A DNA stretch of 64,000 nucleotides from assembly GCA_910589075.1 (NCBI GenBank), contig CAJUSK010000026.1, forward strand, positions 47,096-111,095, read 5' to 3'. Under the pieces are notes generated by a model that did not search any database, was not told where the DNA came from, and was given only the letters and a program-made list of their open reading frames with translations. The position numbers and the translations under genes are program-made. Below are positions 59,639-64,000 of this stretch, piece by piece; position 1 is the stretch's first letter; each line of letters opens with the position of its first letter. The DNA comes from an uncultured Lachnospiraceae bacterium (lineage in GTDB: Bacteria > Bacillota > Clostridia > Lachnospirales > Lachnospiraceae).

Positions 59639-59774
59639 GGAATAATTACCACTTATTTTGAAGGCGGCAGATGGTATACTTTCCTGGTATGAATCTGTGC
59701 GCAGCCATAGAAAGAGAAAATTAAGAGATTTCTTTCGAACCGGGCAGCGTACAAATGTAAAAGGAGGAAAAAGT

Positions 59775-60023
59775 ATGCGAAAGTTTTCAGAACAGGGGAG
59801 CAGATGCCTGACGGATGTTATATGCAACTGCTGTGGACGAAAGATAACGACAGAGAATGGTATCGTGAAAGAAGGATGTGTCAGCCTGGAGATTCCTTTT
59901 GGATTTTTTTCCGAAAAGGACGGAGAGATACATTGTTTTGATTTGTGTGAATTCTGTTATGACAGAATGATTGCAGATTTTCAGATACCGGTGGAGATAC
60001 AGGAAGCAACGGAGCTGATCTGA
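59775..60023 (+). CDS. Small Cys-rich zinc-ribbon-like protein
   Basis: The 82-residue protein starts at the ATG at 59775, after the strong SD AAGGAGG. It has CNCCGRKIT near the start and CFDLCEFCYDRM later, four Cys in two CxxC-like pairs that could bind zinc. Family not recognised. It lies between rimI and the RNase Z gene. Confidence 0.75.
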   Translation: MRKFSEQGSRCLTDVICNCCGRKITTENGIVKEGCVSLEIPFGFFSEKDGEIHCFDLCEFCYDRMIADFQIPVEIQEATELI

Positions 60024-60108
60024 TTTTTGTAAATTTCTGAATTTTATTTTTGGAGGTGTGAAAAAAGGCGGGCGGTTCCTGATTATTTTGGAAGATGCGG
60101 TGAATAGT

Positions 60109-61020
60109 ATGCTGGATATTTGTTTGCTTGGAACAGGAGGGATGATGCCATTACCATACAGGTGGCTGACCTCCATGATGGTAAGGTACAATGGAATGAG
60201 CCTGCTGGTTGATTGTGGAGAAGGAACACAGATTGCGCTGAAGGAAAAGGGCTGGAGTCCCAAACCTGTGGATGTGATTTGCTTTACTCATTATCATGCG
60301 GATCACATCAGTGGCCTGCCGGGGATGCTTTTGACAATGGGAAATGCGGAACGGACAGAGCCCCTGACATTGATTGGCCCCAGGGGTCTGACAAAAGTGG
60401 TGAATGCATTGCGGGTCATTGCGCCGGAATTGCCTTTTGAAATTATCTATCGCGAAATTACGGGAGTGGAAGAGTGCTTTTCTATTGGGGGAATGAAGAT
60501 CAAAGCCTTTAAAGTCAATCATAATGTGCTGTGTTATGGTTACAGTGTGAGTATTGAACGTGCCGGTAAGTTTCAACTGGATCGGGCGGAAGCGCTGGGG
60601 ATTGAGAAACGGTACTGGAACCGTCTGCAAAAAGGCGAAACCATTGAAACAGAAAAGGGGATTTTCACACCGGATATGGTGTTGGGAGAACCGAGAAAAG
60701 GATTGAAAGTTACGTATGTGACTGACAGCAGACCCACAGAAGGAATTGTGGCACATGCCCAGGGCAGTGATCTCTTTATCTGTGAAGGTATGTATGGGGA
60801 ACCGGAAAAAAAAGAGAAAGCCAGGGAGTATAAGCATATGACTTTTTATGAGGCGGCAAAAATGGCGAAAAAGGCGCAGGTAAAAGAACTGTGGCTAACC
60901 CATTTTAGTCCGTCCCTTGTGCGTGCCGAAGAATATATGCCGGAAGTGAAAAAGATATTTTCCGCAGCCGTGGCGGGAAAAGACGGAAAAACTGCAGAAC
61001 TGACATATGAAGAAGAATAA
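60109..61020 (+). CDS. rnz: Ribonuclease Z family metallo-hydrolase
   Basis: The 303-residue protein has the zinc motif FTHYHADHISGLPGML (about 63-78), DCGEGTQIAL, KVNHNVLCYGYSV and VTYVTDSRP. It processes tRNA 3' ends. I start it at the ATG at 60109, which gives the typical MLDICLLGTGGMMPLP opening; an earlier GTG at 60058 is too close to the SD-like GGAGG. The terminal LTHFSPS supplies another zinc ligand. Confidence 0.92.
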   Translation: MLDICLLGTGGMMPLPYRWLTSMMVRYNGMSLLVDCGEGTQIALKEKGWSPKPVDVICFTHYHADHISGLPGMLLTMGNAERTEPLTLIGPRGLTKVVNALRVIAPELPFEIIYREITGVEECFSIGGMKIKAFKVNHNVLCYGYSVSIERAGKFQLDRAEALGIEKRYWNRLQKGETIETEKGIFTPDMVLGEPRKGLKVTYVTDSRPTEGIVAHAQGSDLFICEGMYGEPEKKEKAREYKHMTFYEAAKMAKKAQVKELWLTHFSPSLVRAEEYMPEVKKIFSAAVAGKDGKTAELTYEEE

Positions 61021-61038
61021 AAAGAAATGGGGGAGCGC

Positions 61039-61626
61039 ATGAAACGGTTTAAAGGTTTGAGAGGGATGGTTGTTTTTCTCGTCCTGTTGTGTATGCTGGC
61101 AGGTTATTATTTTTATCTTTCCAACAAATCCGATAGTGGCGAAGAAGAAATGGAAACCACAAAAGTTCAGGAAGTGTTGTTGCGTGACTTGACCAGAAAT
61201 TACCCTGCGTCGCCCAAAGAAGTGCTCCGCTATTACAGTGAGATCTTACAGTGCATGTATAATGAAGACTGTACGGAGGAAGAACTTGAGCAATTAGCCA
61301 ACCGGGCGATGGAAATCTGTGATGAGGAATTGGTTTCCTATCAGTCAGAAGAATTTATCAGCCGGCTCAAGGAAGATGTTCAGGCATATAAGGATCAGAA
61401 TGTGCAGATTTCCAGCTATAAAACTTCCAATAGTACAGATGTGGACTATTTTACAAAGGACGGCCGGGAATGTGCCAGACTGTATTGTACCTATACCCTT
61501 CGTGTGAGAACCAGCCTGCAGGCGCTGGATGAAATTTTCATTATGCGCAAGGACGAAGAAGGTCACTGGAAAATATTGGGATGGGACGAGGCGGATCCGG
61601 AGAAAAAACAGGCGACGGGAGAGTAA
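61039..61626 (+). CDS. Membrane-anchored hypothetical protein (Lachnospiraceae DUF6715-like)
   Basis: The 195-residue protein starts at the ATG at 61039 after SD GGGGGAG. It has one N-terminal membrane segment (MVVFLVLLCMLAGYYFYL) and an extracellular acidic domain containing NYPASPKEVLRYYSEILQCMY and GHWKILGWDEADPE. It is commonly found near tsaD in Lachnospiraceae. Function unknown. Confidence 0.8.
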   Translation: MKRFKGLRGMVVFLVLLCMLAGYYFYLSNKSDSGEEEMETTKVQEVLLRDLTRNYPASPKEVLRYYSEILQCMYNEDCTEEELEQLANRAMEICDEELVSYQSEEFISRLKEDVQAYKDQNVQISSYKTSNSTDVDYFTKDGRECARLYCTYTLRVRTSLQALDEIFIMRKDEEGHWKILGWDEADPEKKQATGE

Positions 61627-62661
61627 ATGAATACGACGAGTAAAGATATTTATATTCTGGCCATTGAAAGTTCCTGCGATGAAACGGCTGCGGCAGTGGT
61701 TAAAAACGGGCGTGAAGTGCTGTCCAATATTATTTTTTCCCAGATAGAACTGCACAAACTGTATGGTGGTGTGGTGCCTGAGATTGCGTCCAGAAAGCAT
61801 ATTGAAAAAATCAATCAGGTAATTGAAGAGGCACTGGCAAAGGCACAGATGTCTCTGAGAGATATGGATGCGGTTGCCGTCACATATGGGCCTGGCCTGG
61901 TAGGGCCATTGCTGGTGGGTGTCTCCGCTGCGAAGGCCATTTGCTTTGCGACCGGATTGCCTTTGATCGGTGTGCATCACATTGAAGGGCATATCAATGC
62001 CAATTATATCGAAAACAGAGAATTGGAACCGCCGTTTATTGCACTGGTGGTTTCGGGTGGACACACCCATCTCCTGGTTGTAAAAGACTATGGAGAATAT
62101 GAGGTAATCGGCCGGACAAGAGATGATGCGGCCGGGGAGGCTTTTGACAAAGTGGCCCGTGCCATCGGGTTGGGGTATCCCGGTGGTCCTAAAATTGACC
62201 GTCTGGCGAAAGAGGGCAATCCGGATGCAATTCATTTTCCACGTGCGAAGGTGGAAGAGGCGGTATATGATTTCAGTTTCAGCGGTTTGAAATCTTCTGT
62301 GCTGAATTATTTGAATGGTTGTGAGATGAAGGGGGAAGCTGTGAACCGGGCAGATGTGGCTGCTTCTTTTCAGAAAGCGGTAGTTGATGTACTGGTGGAA
62401 CATGCGCTGGAAGCTGTGGAAGACTTTGGTTTTAACAGGTTTGCCATAGCCGGCGGCGTGGCTTCCAATTCATCTTTGCGTGATGCATTGAAAGAAGCCT
62501 GTGAACAGAGAAATATTGTATTTTACTATCCTTCCCCCATTTATTGCACAGACAATGCGGCAATGATTGGAACGGCTGCATATTATGAATATAAAAAAGG
62601 GAAAAGAAGCGGATTGGATCTGAATGCGGTTCCTGGTTTGAAGTTGGGAGAGCGCTTATGA
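61627..62661 (+). CDS. tsaD: tRNA N6-adenosine threonylcarbamoyltransferase TsaD
   Basis: The 344-residue catalytic subunit of t6A synthesis has [19 protein letters not shown], metal-binding H118 and H122 in [24 protein letters not shown], and [15 protein letters not shown]. The metal-binding residues are intact. It starts immediately after the previous stop and ispD overlaps its 3' end by 4 bp. Confidence 0.97.
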   Translation: MNTTSKDIYILAIESSCDETAAAVVKNGREVLSNIIFSQIELHKLYGGVVPEIASRKHIEKINQVIEEALAKAQMSLRDMDAVAVTYGPGLVGPLLVGVSAAKAICFATGLPLIGVHHIEGHINANYIENRELEPPFIALVVSGGHTHLLVVKDYGEYEVIGRTRDDAAGEAFDKVARAIGLGYPGGPKIDRLAKEGNPDAIHFPRAKVEEAVYDFSFSGLKSSVLNYLNGCEMKGEAVNRADVAASFQKAVVDVLVEHALEAVEDFGFNRFAIAGGVASNSSLRDALKEACEQRNIVFYYPSPIYCTDNAAMIGTAAYYEYKKGKRSGLDLNAVPGLKLGERL

Positions 62662-63389
62662 AAGAGAAAACAGTGGGCATTGTTCTGGCGGCAGGGCGTG
62701 GCAGCCGTATGAAAAGCGATACGAATAAACCATATCTTCTGCTGCGGGACAGGCCGGTACTTTTTTATGCGTTAAAAGCGTTTGAGGACAGTTTTGTAGA
62801 CGAAATCATTCTTGTGGCGGGAGAAACAGAGATCGGGTATTGCAGGCGTGAGGTCGTTGAAAAATTTGGTTTTCAAAAAGTAACCCATATTGTGACGGGG
62901 GGAGCGGAGCGGTACCATTCTGTATTTCATGGTCTCCAGGCAGTGGAGCAGTGCGATTATGTATTCATTCATGATGGCGCCAGGCCCTTTGTGACCGGGG
63001 ACATATTAAAACGGGCATATGAAGCGGTACAGCGGGACAAAGCCTGTGTGGTGGGAATGCCTGTGAAAGATACTGTCAAACTGGCCGATGAGCAGGGGTT
63101 TGCCGTGTCCACACCCAGACGGGATCTGGTGTGGGCCATACAGACGCCACAAGTGTTTTCTTTTCCGCTGGTGAAAAAAGCATACACCGCGTTTCTGGAA
63201 CAGGAGCAGGTACTTTCAGCAGAAGGTGTGCATATTACAGATGATGCAATGGTTGTGGAACGGTTTTCGGATACCCGTGTGAGACTGGTAGAAGGATCTT
63301 GCGAAAATATTAAAATTACCACGCCGGAGGATTTGATTGTGGCCGAAGGCTTTTTGGCAGCAGGGCTTTCATGCCCGTGTTTATCATGA
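62658..63389 (+). CDS. ispD: 2-C-methyl-D-erythritol 4-phosphate cytidylyltransferase
   Basis: The 243-residue enzyme of the MEP isoprenoid pathway transfers CMP from CTP to methylerythritol phosphate. It shows [47 protein letters not shown] and TDDAMVVE, then [11 protein letters not shown]. All CTP and substrate motifs are intact. It ends the t6A/ispD operon. Confidence 0.95.
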   Translation: MKEKTVGIVLAAGRGSRMKSDTNKPYLLLRDRPVLFYALKAFEDSFVDEIILVAGETEIGYCRREVVEKFGFQKVTHIVTGGAERYHSVFHGLQAVEQCDYVFIHDGARPFVTGDILKRAYEAVQRDKACVVGMPVKDTVKLADEQGFAVSTPRRDLVWAIQTPQVFSFPLVKKAYTAFLEQEQVLSAEGVHITDDAMVVERFSDTRVRLVEGSCENIKITTPEDLIVAEGFLAAGLSCPCLS

Positions 63390-63467
63390 TTTTTCACCCG
63401 ACAGACGGCCTGTAAAAGTCGAAAAAACACGAAAAAAAATAAATTTTGAAAAAAATGAAAAAAGTTG

Positions 63468-63496
63468 TTGACACTGCAAATGTTATTTGGTAGAAT
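63468..63496 (+). promoter_or_regulatory. Promoter of the first serine tRNA gene
   Basis: TTGACA (63468-63473) and TAGAAT (63491-63496) are 17 bp apart. The tRNA begins 31 bp after the -10 box. Confidence 0.8.
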
Positions 63497-63526
63497 ATGT
63501 CTTGCGCTGACGTGAGAAGCGAACCC

Positions 63527-63612
63527 GGAGAGGTATCGAAGTGGTCATAACGAGGCGGTCTTGAAAACCGTTTGTCCGCAAGGGCGCGTGGGTTCGAATC
63601 CCACCCTCTCCG
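63527..63612 (+). tRNA. tRNA-Ser (anticodon TGA)
   Basis: The acceptor stem pairs GGAGAGG with CCTCTCC, with discriminator G. The anticodon loop CTTGAAA gives TGA, and the T-loop GTTCGAATC and a long variable arm are present, as for serine tRNAs. The 3' CCA is not encoded. Confidence 0.95.
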
Positions 63613-63701
63613 TTGATGAAACGGTGGACAGGCAGTGGAAACGAAGCGTTTCCTGATTAAAATAACAGGAAGCAAAACAGTAAAAAATTTACAACTGTCA
63701 G

Positions 63702-63730
63702 TTGACAGCCGGTTATTCACCATATATAAT
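63702..63730 (+). promoter_or_regulatory. Promoter of the second serine tRNA gene
   Basis: TTGACA (63702-63707) and TATAAT (63725-63730) are perfect consensus with a 17-bp spacer. Confidence 0.85.
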
Positions 63731-63755
63731 ATAGAAGATTTTGATTTAGGCGTTT

Positions 63756-63845
63756 GGAGAAGTACCCAAGATGGCTGAAGGGACACCCCTGGAAAGGGTG
63801 CAGGTCGTTAATAGCGGCGCGAGGGTTCAAATCCCTCCTTCTCCG
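63756..63845 (+). tRNA. tRNA-Ser (anticodon GGA)
   Basis: GGAGAAG pairs with CTTCTCC, discriminator G. The anticodon stem CACCC-GGGTG holds loop CTGGAAA, anticodon GGA. The long variable arm and GTTCAAATC T-loop fit tRNA-Ser. No CCA is encoded. After it, to the window end, I see only a short hairpin (AGGACCA-TGGTCCT at 63969-63985). Confidence 0.95.
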
Positions 63846-64000
63846 TTCGGTAGATATTTACCGACACAGAACCTTGACAAATAAACAGCAATGCGACCCT
63901 GAAGATTCTAAAGAAACAGAAAGAAAATTCAGAGAACAGAAAAACCAAAAAGAAGCAGTAAAGAAGGAAGGACCAGGTTGGTCCTGAGGGAAAGAACAAA

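Overview
The window looks like a chromosomal segment of an anaerobic Clostridia, most likely Lachnospiraceae. The evidence is the Firmicutes-type gene content, strong Shine-Dalgarno (SD) sites and consensus sigma-A promoters, simple-sugar ABC importers with Gly-Cys lipoboxes, an electron-transfer flavoprotein gene, and a small membrane-anchored protein of a kind common in Lachnospiraceae next to tsaD. Both edges cut the sequence; etfA at the left edge is partial.

Layout. (1) 0-3.1 kb: end of etfA, then a divergent two-gene RNA-repair cassette (RNA ligase plus HD-Pnk end-healing enzyme). (2) 3.3-8.3 kb: a BMP-family nucleoside-type ABC importer. (3) 8.5-16.3 kb: a bacterial microcompartment (BMC) operon with a class II aldolase, a CoA-acylating aldehyde dehydrogenase, four hexameric-type shell proteins, PduL, a pentameric vertex protein, a substrate-binding-protein homologue without signal peptide, an iron alcohol dehydrogenase and a small disordered protein. 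(4) 16.3-25.3 kb: a ribose-type ABC importer, methylthioribose kinase (mtnK), methylthioribose-1-phosphate isomerase (mtnA) and divergent DhaK/DhaL-like kinase subunits. (5) 25.4-30 kb: a hypothetical protein, LacI and DeoR regulators and a GH13 alpha-glucosidase. (6) 30-49.7 kb: a large Ter-type stress/conflict locus: TRSP phosphoribosyltransferase, StiP/PELOTA protein, CitE-like lyase, HD-Hsp90-like ATPase, trypsin-like protease, rhomboid protease, YceG-like protein, TelA, three TerD proteins, calcium-type P-ATPase and a HAD phosphatase, with GrpB and MmcQ family genes. (7) 50-53.6 kb: a MacAB-type ABC exporter. (8) 53.9-57.5 kb: an accessory patch of small orphan, possibly immunity-like genes with gene remnants and a 125-bp tandem repeat. 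(9) 57.5-64 kb: housekeeping genes tsaE, tsaB, rimI, rnz, tsaD, ispD and two serine tRNAs.

How the genes fit together. MtnK, MtnA and a class II aldolase are the three steps of the DHAP shunt, which salvages 5-deoxyribose (from the radical-SAM by-product 5'-deoxyadenosine) or 5-methylthioribose. Here the aldolase carries a C-terminal encapsulation helix and sits in an operon encoding a complete shell and an aldehyde-processing core (aldehyde dehydrogenase, PduL, alcohol dehydrogenase). My reading is a metabolosome that encloses the acetaldehyde or methylthioacetaldehyde released by the aldolase, fed by two flanking importers. This is inferred from gene families and context and is the main candidate for a little-described system.

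Two families of repeated palindromes recur. One is a nested-hairpin element flanked by GCGGAACT-like direct repeats. It occurs just upstream of the SD of a shell gene, dhaK and two terD genes, and its stems differ between copies yet stay paired. The other is a palindrome of about 40 bp beginning ATTCATGACAATAG, usually beside an intrinsic terminator; eight copies were found.
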